64,000 nucleotides of DNA from an uncultured Sphingomonas sp. (GTDB taxonomy: Bacteria > Pseudomonadota > Alphaproteobacteria > Sphingomonadales > Sphingomonadaceae), in the NCBI RefSeq assembly GCF_913062585.1, contig NZ_CAJXWX010000002.1, positions 1 to 64,000 on the forward strand. Direction: 5' to 3'. Under the pieces are notes generated by a model. The model made no database searches, was not told the DNA's origin, and was given only the letters and a program-made list of their open reading frames with translations. The position numbers and the translations under genes were made by a program. Shown here in pieces: positions 1 through 7,094 of this stretch; positions within the stretch are counted from its first letter, which is position 1; each line of letters begins with the position of its first letter.

Positions 1-75
1 ACCTTGATAGATCGGATGTGGAAGTGCGGTAACGCATGGAGCTAACCGATACTAATTGTCCTATTCGCGCTTGAG
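1..75 (+). rRNA. 23S ribosomal RNA, 3' end (partial)
   Basis: The first ~75 bases match the conserved 3' end of bacterial 23S rRNA, including the GAGCTAACCGATACTAAT segment near position 40-57. The rest of the gene lies before the window. The exact 3' end is estimated. The spacer to 5S (about 76-209) shows no gene or tRNA. Confidence 0.93.
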
Positions 76-209
76 AGCTCCACACCCCCACCATCAGCCC
101 TGGGCTGACGGCAAAAGGGTCTGGTCAGCAAATCCAGCCAGTGCACAGCATCGATTTTATACCCAATTCCCCATCCTCACCGGTGGGGACTGTTATTCGC
201 GGACTCTAT

Positions 210-328
210 TGCCTGGTGGCCATAGCGTCGGTGTCCCACCCGATCCCATCCCGAACTCGGCCGTGAAACCCGACTGCGCCAATGGTACTACTGCTCAAGC
301 AGTGGAAGAGTAGGGCGTCGCCAGGCAT
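210..328 (+). rRNA. rrf: 5S ribosomal RNA
   Basis: About 119 nt starting TGCCTGGTGGCCATAGC and ending GGGCGTCGCCAGGCAT, whose ends pair to form helix I. The internal block CCCGAACTCGGCCGTGAAAC is the conserved loop region of 5S. An 11-bp perfect inverted repeat flanks the gene (195-205 and 332-342) and extends the terminal helix; this is probably the RNase processing stem. It belongs to the same rRNA operon as the 23S end. Confidence 0.96.
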
Positions 329-381
329 TACAGTCCGCGAATACAAAAAACCCATTCACATTCGTCTCTGCCCAACACCTC

Positions 382-458
<77 letters not shown>

Positions 459-477
459 TCACAACATCACACCACAA

Positions 478-508
478 CCGTCTCAGGATACCCCGAGACG
501 GCTTTTTT
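478..508 (+). terminator. Rho-independent terminator of the rRNA/tRNA operon
   Basis: Perfect 7-bp stem CCGTCTC (478-484) and GAGACGG (495-501), with a 10-nt loop, followed by TTTTTT at 503-508. It lies 20 nt after tRNA-fMet and would end the operon transcript. Confidence 0.9.
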
Positions 509-1188
509 CGTGCGCCCTTTTTCCGTGAGTTAGCCCTCGCTCAGCGGCTCTCATCGCGTCCCACTCGACGCCTCTGGGCGCCAGGACGTCGATTTGCCTC
601 CAGCAGCAATGCTGAAATACCCCCCCGATAGCTCTCAAAGACCTCGACGTCCGCTACGCCGCCAGGCGGCAGCCAAGCGGCAGAAAGACTATAAACTCAC
701 CGACCGGGCCTTGCAGACCAATGGCTTGCGGCGATCCCGCCACAATGGCCCGGGTGCATGCCGTGCTTCCGGGGCGGGAAACTGTGATTCTAGACGAAGC
801 GCATGTCGGACTCGACACCGGGCTATTGGGCCGCGTGACGTTCGGCGGACGGGTGCGCCACGACCTGGGCTTCTTCCTGGCGATCGAACATGCGCACGCC
901 GGAAGCTATGATCGCGCGATCCGCTTCTCGTTCAGGCGTCTGCGGAGACTCGCCCTTTCCCGCCGCGATCCGGGTCTTGCCAATGCGGTGGAGCGTCGAT
1001 GCCGTGCCGCCCTGGACGGGCAGATGCGACGATCGCGCTGGCCGGCCCTGCCATCTCAGCGAGGCCATCACGAAGGTGATGACCTCGCCGTCCAGGTGCT
1101 CAGTCTTCCAACCGGCGGATCGGACCGGGAATGGCGCAGGCGCCATACCCCGCCGGTCAGCGCCCGCCTGGGCGGCGCGATCGTGTCT
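509..1188. other. 680-bp region without a convincing gene; possible integrase remnant at ~610-690
   Basis: No open frame here has a recognisable domain or good start context. Around 628-694 on the plus strand the reading DLDVRYA, then (after a near-perfect 11-12 bp tandem duplication that shifts frame) AKRQKDYKLTD, resembles the N-terminal arm-binding domain of tyrosine integrases. Similarity stops after that point. It lies just downstream of a tRNA gene, a typical integration site. The remnant reading is tentative; the rest of the region shows nothing I recognise. Confidence 0.35.
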
Positions 1189-1740
1189 TCAGCGCAGGAT
1201 GATGTCCGCCCCATGCTTGTGCGTGCGGATTTCCTCTTCGGTCAGGCCGTTGATCTCGTGCGGGAAGATCAGCCAGTCATTGGTCTGGTGGACGAAGAAG
1301 TCGGGCTTCAGGTCGGTCACGTTGCGCGACGGCTTGTAGTACACGGTCGCGACCTTCACCTCGTCCGGGATATTCCGCCGGCACCGCTCCTTCAATTCCT
1401 TCAGCACCGCGCGGATCGAGCGACCGGAATCGAAGACGTCGTCGATCAGCAGCAGCCGATCCTCGGGGTTCAGCACATCGACCAGATGGCCCAGGCCATA
1501 GATGCGGACCTGCGGATCCTGCTGGTCGATGCCGGTATAGGAGGCGGTGCGGATCGCGATATGGTCGCTTTCGATGCCGCGATATTCCAGCAGTTCCTGC
1601 ACCGCAATGCCGACCGGCGCGCCGCCGCGCCAGATGCCGACGATATGCGTCGGGCGGAAACCGGAATCGAAGACCAGATTGGCGAGGCGAAAGGAATCCT
1701 CGAGCAGGCGGTCGGCGGAGAGATAGACTTTGGTGGTCAC
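1189..1740 (-). CDS. Purine phosphoribosyltransferase (hypoxanthine/xanthine-guanine type)
   Basis: 183 aa. A type I phosphoribosyltransferase that would join a purine base to PRPP to give the nucleotide in the cytoplasm. The PRPP-binding signature LLLIDDVFDSGRSI is at residues 97-109 and the pyrophosphate loop WRGGAP at 37-42. The length suits the HPRT/XGPRT group, but the exact base cannot be read from sequence. It lies downstream of adenine deaminase on the same strand with a 99-bp gap, so it could salvage the hypoxanthine that enzyme makes. The C-terminal part (FFVHQTNDWLIFPHE) resembles xanthine-guanine types. Confidence 0.85.
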   Translation of the reverse strand: MTTKVYLSADRLLEDSFRLANLVFDSGFRPTHIVGIWRGGAPVGIAVQELLEYRGIESDHIAIRTASYTGIDQQDPQVRIYGLGHLVDVLNPEDRLLLIDDVFDSGRSIRAVLKELKERCRRNIPDEVKVATVYYKPSRNVTDLKPDFFVHQTNDWLIFPHEINGLTEEEIRTHKHGADIILR

Positions 1741-1839
1741 GAAACTTCCATCATCGTTGAAGAGGCGAGGGGCTAGGCCGATCCCGCCCGAATGTTGTGG
1801 TCCTTTTGTCGCCCCGATGCGGCGAGGGCAACCATGGCG

Positions 1840-2853
1840 TCATCCAGCGTCGTGCGCGAAGCTATCGAGTCGGGCGAGATGCGCGGCGATCGCGCCATCG
1901 TCCAGGAACGACCCCAGGAAGCTGTTGCGTGCCAGCGTCACCAAGTCCGCCCGCGACAGCGACCGGGCACGCGCGACCGCGCGGTAATTGTCGCCGACAT
2001 AGCCGCCGAAATAAGCGGGATCGTCCGAATTGATCGTCGCGCGCAGCCCCAGCCGCAACATCCGGTCGATGGGGTGGTCCGCCATGTCCTTCACGACGCA
2101 CAGCTTGTGATTGGATAGCGGGCAGACGGTCAGCGTCATCGCCTCACGCGCTAGCCGGGCGGTCAGCAGCGGGTCCTCCAGCGCGCGATTGCCATGGTCG
2201 AGCCGGTCGATCCGCAACAGGTCGAGCGCTTCATGGACATAGGCGGGCGGGCCTTCCTCCCCGGCATGGGCGACGCGCTTCAGCCCGGCCTCCCCGGCGG
2301 CGGCGAAGACGCGGGCGAATTTCGAGGGCGGATGGCCGACCTCCGACGAGTCCAGGCCGACGCCGTCGATATGGTCGAGCCATTTCTCCGCTTGGGCGAA
2401 GGTGGCGAAGGCGGCCTCCTCGTCCAGATGGCGCAGGAAGCAGAGGATCAGCTTCGACGACAGCCCATGGCGGTCGCGCGCCACCGCCATGCCCGACAAC
2501 AGCCCCTCCATCACCGTGTCGAAGGGAATGCCGCGATCGGTATGGGTCTGGGGGTCGAAGAAGATCTCGGCATGGACTACGCCGTCCGCCGCCGCCCGGT
2601 CGAAATAGGCGACTGCCAGATCGTGGAAATCCCGCGCCTGCCGCAGCACGTCCGCGCCCGCATAATAGATGTCGAGGAAATCCTGGAGGTTGGAAAAATC
2701 ATAGGCGGCGCGCACCGCCTCGACCGAGCCGAACGGGATGGCGACCCGGTTGCGCCGCGCCAGATCGAACATCAGCTCGGGCTCCAGGCTGCCTTCGATA
2801 TGAAGGTGCAACTCGGCCTTGGGCAGGGCGGTGATGAAGTCGTCGTCGGTCAT
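1840..2853 (-). CDS. Adenine deaminase (adenosine deaminase-like family)
   Basis: 337 aa. Predicted to convert adenine to hypoxanthine plus ammonia. It carries the metal-site motif ELHLHIEGSLEP near the N-terminus, then SSEVGHPPSKF, VAHAGEEGPP, and NSDDPAYFGGY near the C-terminus. The SSEVGHPPSKF and HAGEEGPP blocks fit the adenine-specific branch of the ADA family better than true adenosine deaminase (from memory of the Pseudomonas enzyme). The open frame extends far upstream, but this ATG begins the family's usual N-terminus. Adjacent genes are a phosphoribosyltransferase downstream and a divergent purine permease upstream. Confidence 0.88.
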   Translation of the reverse strand: MTDDDFITALPKAELHLHIEGSLEPELMFDLARRNRVAIPFGSVEAVRAAYDFSNLQDFLDIYYAGADVLRQARDFHDLAVAYFDRAAADGVVHAEIFFDPQTHTDRGIPFDTVMEGLLSGMAVARDRHGLSSKLILCFLRHLDEEAAFATFAQAEKWLDHIDGVGLDSSEVGHPPSKFARVFAAAGEAGLKRVAHAGEEGPPAYVHEALDLLRIDRLDHGNRALEDPLLTARLAREAMTLTVCPLSNHKLCVVKDMADHPIDRMLRLGLRATINSDDPAYFGGYVGDNYRAVARARSLSRADLVTLARNSFLGSFLDDGAIAAHLARLDSFAHDAG

Positions 2854-3031
2854 GTCGGGCTCCGTCCGAAGGGCGTGCTTTGGCGCCATCATGCGCAATC
2901 GCGGATGCGGGCGATAGCCCCGGTGCGATGCCTTTTTGCGATCGCTTCGTTCCAGATTCGGCGCTGGTGGCGGGACGCTCGCTGTCGGTACGATGGTGCC
3001 ATTGCCCAGCGGAAAGACGGAGACCGGCCCC
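2854..3031. promoter_or_regulatory. Divergent promoter region between adenine deaminase and purine permease
   Basis: 178 bp between two divergently read purine genes, so both promoters should lie here. I see no clear -35/-10 pair. A CGATCGCAAAAAGGCATCG stretch (reverse complement of about 2921-2940) loosely resembles the GCAAAAA motif in front of the LysR gene and the xdh operon, but the match is weak. Confidence 0.4.
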
Positions 3032-4447
3032 ATGCCATCGGCGACGCACGAGTTGCCCCTTGCGGGACAGGCCATGACGATAGCCAAGGACGTGGCCCCT
3101 GCGCCCGCGCCCGACCGGATCGATGACGGCGTCGACGCGGTGCCGCCCGCGCGTCGGCTGGTGCCGCTGGCGTTCCAGCATGTGCTGGTCATGTATGCCG
3201 GGGCGGTGGCGGTGCCTTTGGTCGTCGGGCGCGCGCTCGACCTGCCGCCCGCGCAGCTGGGGATGCTGATCAGCGCCGATCTGGTCGCCTGCGGCTTTGC
3301 CACGCTGATCCAGACGCTGGGGCTGCCGCTGGTCGGGATCCGCCTGCCGATCGTCATGGGCGTGACCTTCGCCTCGATCAGCCCGATGCTGGCGATGATC
3401 GCGGCGGGCCATGCCGAGGGTACGCCGCCCGCCATGGTGTTGCGGGGGATTTACGGCGCGGTCATCGTCGCGGGGCTGTTCGGTTTCCTGGTTGCGCCGT
3501 TCGTCGGGCGGCTCTCGCGGCTGTTCCCGCCCGCCGTCACCGGCACGGTGATCCTGTCGATCGGGCTCAGCCTGATGCGGGTCGGCATCAACTGGAGTGC
3601 AGGCGGACAGCCGACCGATCCCGGCTATGGCGCGCCCGCGCATCTGGCGCTGGCGCTGCTGACTTTGATCGTCGTCCTTTGTCTGATGCGGTTCGGGCGG
3701 GGGCTGTTGCGCAGCGGCGCGGTGCTGGCGGGCACGATCGCGGGCACCGTGATCGCGGGGGCCATGGGGCAGGTGGACCTGGCGCCGGTGCGCGAGGCGT
3801 CGTGGTTCGCGCTGGTGATGCCCTTCCAGTACGGCGCGCCGACCTTCGACGCGCCCGCCTCGATCGCGATGTGCCTCGTCATGATGACGGTCATGATCGA
3901 GTCGTTCGGCATGTTCATGGCGGCGGGGCAGATGGTCCGTCGCCCGGTCGAGCGGCATCAGATGGTGCGGGGTCTTCGCGGGGATGCGGTCGGCACGCTG
4001 CTGGGCGGGGTGTTCAACACCTTTCCCTATACCTCGTTCGCGCAGAATATCGGGTTGCTCAGCATCACCGGCGTGCGCTCGCGCTTCGTCTGCGCGGGGG
4101 CAGGGGTGATCCTGCTGGCGCTCGGCGTCTGCCCGAAGCTGGCGGCGCTGGTCGCGGCGGTGCCGCTGCCGGTGCTGGGCGGCGCGGCGCTCGTGATGTT
4201 CGGGATGATCGCGGCGACGGGCATCCGCATCCTGGGCTCGGTCGAGCTGACCTTCGAGCGGCTGGTCACGATCGCGGTGTCGATCGCGGTCGGGTTGATC
4301 CCTGTCCTGTCCGAGCGCTTCTTCCAGGCGATGCCGAGCGCGCTCGCGCCGCTGCTCCATTCGGGCATCGTGCTGGCGTCGATCAGTGCGGTCGGGCTGA
4401 ACGCCTTTTTCGGAGGGCGGGAGAGTAGCGAGGCGGAGGTGGTATAG
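3032..4447 (+). CDS. NCS2/NAT-family purine permease (urate/xanthine type)
   Basis: 471 aa with about 12-14 hydrophobic segments. A proton-driven inner-membrane importer of an oxidised purine such as xanthine or urate. The NAT signature QNIGLLSITGVRSR starts at about residue 338, and FQHVLVMY in the first membrane segment (about 49-56) carries the conserved QH pair. Start: the ATG at 3032 has GGAG 9 nt upstream; 2936, 2993 and 3074 are other in-frame starts. It is divergent from adenine deaminase. A bipartite palindromic element fills the gap to the next, convergent gene. Substrate is not provable from sequence. Confidence 0.85.
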   Translation: MPSATHELPLAGQAMTIAKDVAPAPAPDRIDDGVDAVPPARRLVPLAFQHVLVMYAGAVAVPLVVGRALDLPPAQLGMLISADLVACGFATLIQTLGLPLVGIRLPIVMGVTFASISPMLAMIAAGHAEGTPPAMVLRGIYGAVIVAGLFGFLVAPFVGRLSRLFPPAVTGTVILSIGLSLMRVGINWSAGGQPTDPGYGAPAHLALALLTLIVVLCLMRFGRGLLRSGAVLAGTIAGTVIAGAMGQVDLAPVREASWFALVMPFQYGAPTFDAPASIAMCLVMMTVMIESFGMFMAAGQMVRRPVERHQMVRGLRGDAVGTLLGGVFNTFPYTSFAQNIGLLSITGVRSRFVCAGAGVILLALGVCPKLAALVAAVPLPVLGGAALVMFGMIAATGIRILGSVELTFERLVTIAVSIAVGLIPVLSERFFQAMPSALAPLLHSGIVLASISAVGLNAFFGGRESSEAEVV

Positions 4448-4457
4448 GGCCATTTTC

Positions 4458-4598
4458 ATTCCTCCCCTGTAAGGGGAGGGGGACCATGCGAAGCATGGTG
4501 GAGGGGTGTCCCCAGTCGCGAATTTGGACCTCTCTCTTCAGCCGGGACACCCCTCCGTCAGCCCTTCGGCCTGCCACCTCCCCTTGCAGGGGAGGAAT
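4458..4598. repeat. Bipartite palindromic element, copy A
   Basis: Two inverted arms meeting around GTGTCCC/GGGACAC. Each arm has a hairpin such as ACCATGCGAAGCATGGT and an outer CCTCCCC...GGGGAGG stem. It starts 11 nt after the permease stop and ends on the stop codon of the convergent 8-oxoguanine deaminase gene, so it fills the whole gap. It could act as a two-way terminator. Related copies are at 10726, 19413, 46184, 47672, 55058 and (degenerate) 62093. Confidence 0.85.
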
Positions 4599-5959
4599 CA
4601 GGCGGCGTCGCGCAGTCGGGCCACGGAACACTGCGCATCGGCGAGGATGTTGGCCTCCGACGCAGTAACCAAGGCGCCACCCGACACCAATGTCCGGCCC
4701 TCGACAATCAGGTCGCGCACGCCATTGGGCGGAGCCAGCACCAGCGCGGCGACGAGGTCCCAGGCCCCCATGGTGGCCGCGCCGCTCATATCCCACACCG
4801 CCATGTCGGCCCGCCGCCCGACCGTCAGCACGCCACAATCGTCGCGGCCCAGCATCTCCGCCCCGCCGCGTGTCGCCAGCCGCAAGGCGGCACGCGGCGC
4901 GAAGGCCTCCGCGCCGTGCGCGACACGCTGGAGCAGCAGCGACTGCCGCGCCTCCAGCAGCAGATTGCCGCTGTCGTTGGACGCCGATCCGTCGACCCCC
5001 AGCCCCAGCGGTATCCCGGCGGCGAGCATCTTCGTCACCGGCGCGATGCCCGAGCCCAGGCGGCAATTGGAGCAGGGGCAATGCGCGACCCCGGTGCCGG
5101 TCGCGGCGAACAGCGCGATCTCGTCGGCGTCCAGCCTGACGCAGTGTGCCATCCACACATCGCGCCCAGTCCAGCCCAGCCGCTCGGCATAGACGCCCGG
5201 CCGACAGCCGAAGCGTTCGAGCGAGAAGGCGACATCGTCCTCGTCCTCGGCCAGATGGGTGTGGAGCATCACGCCCTTGTCGCGCGCCAGCAGCGCGGCG
5301 TCGCGCATCAGCCCCTCGCTGACCGAAAAAGGCGAGCAAGGCGCGACGCCGACACGTATCATCGCGCCGGGGGCGGGATCGTGGAAGCGGTCGATCACCC
5401 GGATGGTGTCGGCCAGGATCGCGGGCTCGCGCTCGACCAGCGCATCGGGGGGCAGGCCGCCCCCGCTTTCACCCAGGCTCATGCTGCCGCGCGTGGGGTG
5501 GAAGCGGATGCCGATCTCGGCGGCGGCGGCGATGCTGTCGTCCAGCGTGACGCCGTTGGGATAGAGATACAGATGGTCGGTGCTGAGCGTGCACCCGCTC
5601 AGCGCCAGTTCGGCTAGGCCCAGCCGGGTCGAGGCATGGATGTCGTCGGGGCGATAGCGCGCCCAGATCGGATAGAGCCGCCGCAGCCAGCCGAACAGCG
5701 AGGCATCGGTTGCGCCGGGCACCGCGCGGGTCAGCGACTGGAAAAGATGGTGATGGGTGTTGACCAGCCCCGGCGTGACGACGCAGCCGGACGCGTCGAC
5801 CGTCCGGTCGGCGGTGCGGCGCAGCGGCGCGAGCGCCTCGCTGGTGCCGACCGCGACGATCACCCCGTCGCGCCAGGCGATCGCGCCATCGGCGATCTCC
5901 AGCCCGTCGTCATTCATGGTGACGAGCGCCGCGGCCGAGTGCAGGACGGTCAGCGTCAT
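4598..5959 (-). CDS. 8-oxoguanine deaminase (amidohydrolase family)
   Basis: 453 aa. Predicted to deaminate 8-oxoguanine to urate, feeding oxidised guanine into the same pathway. It is a TIM-barrel metal hydrolase: HxH at H69/H71 (VNTHHHLF), HTHLAED for the next ligand, and GVDGSASNDSGNLLLEARQ, which is characteristic of the 8-oxoguanine deaminase branch. The start is the ATG overlapping the previous gene's stop (ATGA); the frame continues 10 codons further upstream. The atrazine-chlorohydrolase-like (TrzN/AtzB) relatives are an alternative, but the purine setting favours this call. Confidence 0.85.
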   Translation of the reverse strand: MTLTVLHSAAALVTMNDDGLEIADGAIAWRDGVIVAVGTSEALAPLRRTADRTVDASGCVVTPGLVNTHHHLFQSLTRAVPGATDASLFGWLRRLYPIWARYRPDDIHASTRLGLAELALSGCTLSTDHLYLYPNGVTLDDSIAAAAEIGIRFHPTRGSMSLGESGGGLPPDALVEREPAILADTIRVIDRFHDPAPGAMIRVGVAPCSPFSVSEGLMRDAALLARDKGVMLHTHLAEDEDDVAFSLERFGCRPGVYAERLGWTGRDVWMAHCVRLDADEIALFAATGTGVAHCPCSNCRLGSGIAPVTKMLAAGIPLGLGVDGSASNDSGNLLLEARQSLLLQRVAHGAEAFAPRAALRLATRGGAEMLGRDDCGVLTVGRRADMAVWDMSGAATMGAWDLVAALVLAPPNGVRDLIVEGRTLVSGGALVTASEANILADAQCSVARLRDAA

Positions 5960-7035
5960 TGCGGCGGTGTCTGGCCGTAGCGATCCCAATGGGTGAGCAG
6001 TTCCTCGACCACCCGGTTGCCGACCCGGTACAGGCTTTCGACCGAAGCGTTCAGCCCGGCATAGCCTTCGTTCTCGCGCAGCAGATAATCGGCGGCCGTC
6101 ACGCCCGGCGGCGGCATCGTATAGTTGCTGCCCGCGCGCAGGACGAGGACGCGGTCCTTGTCGACCCGCCCGATCTTCGAGAGATAGTCGATCGCCTGGA
6201 GCGTGCCCGTCTCCTCCATGGCGCTGGTCACGAACTCGCCCTTGCCCTTCGTAAAATAGCGGGTGTGGTCATTGGCCCAGCGATTGAGCAGCGCGCCGTG
6301 CCAGAAGGTCATCGCCGAGAACTGGTCGCCGATCAGGACGAAGGGCGGCTTTCGCGCATTGGGATGGTCGGTATAGCGTGCGCGCTCGCGGGCGATCGAC
6401 GGATCGTCGGGCAGGGCGGTGTCGCGGGTCAGGCGATAGGCCCATTGCGTGAGCGCCGGATTGAGCGCGAAGACCTCTCCGCCATCGGTGCGCGGCGGCG
6501 TGGGGTCGTTGGGGCCTTTGCGGTCCAGCGGGAAATAGCCGCTTTTCCAGTCGGCCGGGATCTCGCGTGCGTCGATCTCATGCGCCAGGTCGCCATCGAC
6601 GACATAGCGCGCCCAGGCCGCCGATCCGATCGAGGCGTCCTCCGGGTCGATCCCCGCAATGCCCGCGACCAGCCAATAGGCGTGCGACAGGTCCAGCCGG
6701 GTGTCGAGGCCCAGTGCGGTGACCGCCGCCGCCGCGCGGACCGAGCCGACGCCGGTGACGACGCCCAATATCTGCGTGTCCGGGTTGTAATAGAGGTCGT
6801 GATAGCCGTGCGGGAAGGGGATGCGCTGGTGCAGGTTCCGCCGGGTCTTCCACAGCTGGAACTCGCCGGCGGTGTCGCCCTCGTCCTTGCCGATCTCGAA
6901 CATGGTGACGACCACCATCCTGACCGGCAGCGGACGGGCGCAGGGTGCGGCGATGGCGCAGAGCGGGGCGACCGCCTCGGCCGGAAGGGCCGGTGCCGTC
7001 GTCGCGACAAGCAGGCCGGTGAGGAGAGACAGCAT
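5956..7035 (-). CDS. Purine nucleoside permease (NUP family), exported
   Basis: 359 aa. The NUP family is best known for purine-nucleoside transport in fungi; bacterial members carry signal peptides and their role is less clear (binding, transport or phosphorylase-like fold). Seen: a signal peptide MLSLLTGLLVATTAPALPAEA, then family blocks VVTMFEIGKDEGDTAGEFQLW, VTGVGSVRAAA, WLVAGIAGIDP and FVTSAMEETGTL. Start: ATG at 7035 has GGAG 8 nt upstream; an alternative ATG at 7095 overlaps the TonB receptor stop (TGATG). It sits between the receptor and 8-oxoguanine deaminase in one transcription unit. Confidence 0.82.
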   Translation of the reverse strand: MLSLLTGLLVATTAPALPAEAVAPLCAIAAPCARPLPVRMVVVTMFEIGKDEGDTAGEFQLWKTRRNLHQRIPFPHGYHDLYYNPDTQILGVVTGVGSVRAAAAVTALGLDTRLDLSHAYWLVAGIAGIDPEDASIGSAAWARYVVDGDLAHEIDAREIPADWKSGYFPLDRKGPNDPTPPRTDGGEVFALNPALTQWAYRLTRDTALPDDPSIARERARYTDHPNARKPPFVLIGDQFSAMTFWHGALLNRWANDHTRYFTKGKGEFVTSAMEETGTLQAIDYLSKIGRVDKDRVLVLRAGSNYTMPPPGVTAADYLLRENEGYAGLNASVESLYRVGNRVVEELLTHWDRYGQTPPQ

Positions 7036-7094
7036 AAGGGATACTCCGGCCGGGCGGGGAAAGGCGGCGTGGCCGCTCCCCCCGCCGAGCACCA

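Noticed and set aside
823..1146. 107-codon minus-strand frame in the gene-poor stretch after the rRNA operon
   Set aside because: No recognisable motif, no good ribosome site and opposite frames are equally open. I could not support it as a gene.
721..1776. 351-codon plus-strand frame covering the phosphoribosyltransferase locus
   Set aside because: Its second half is antisense to the clear phosphoribosyltransferase; the first half has no domain.
2854..3031. Purine riboswitch upstream of the permease
   Set aside because: No conserved purine-aptamer core (paired P2/P3 loops with TATA...TTTCTACC) is visible, and the class is rare in alphaproteobacteria.
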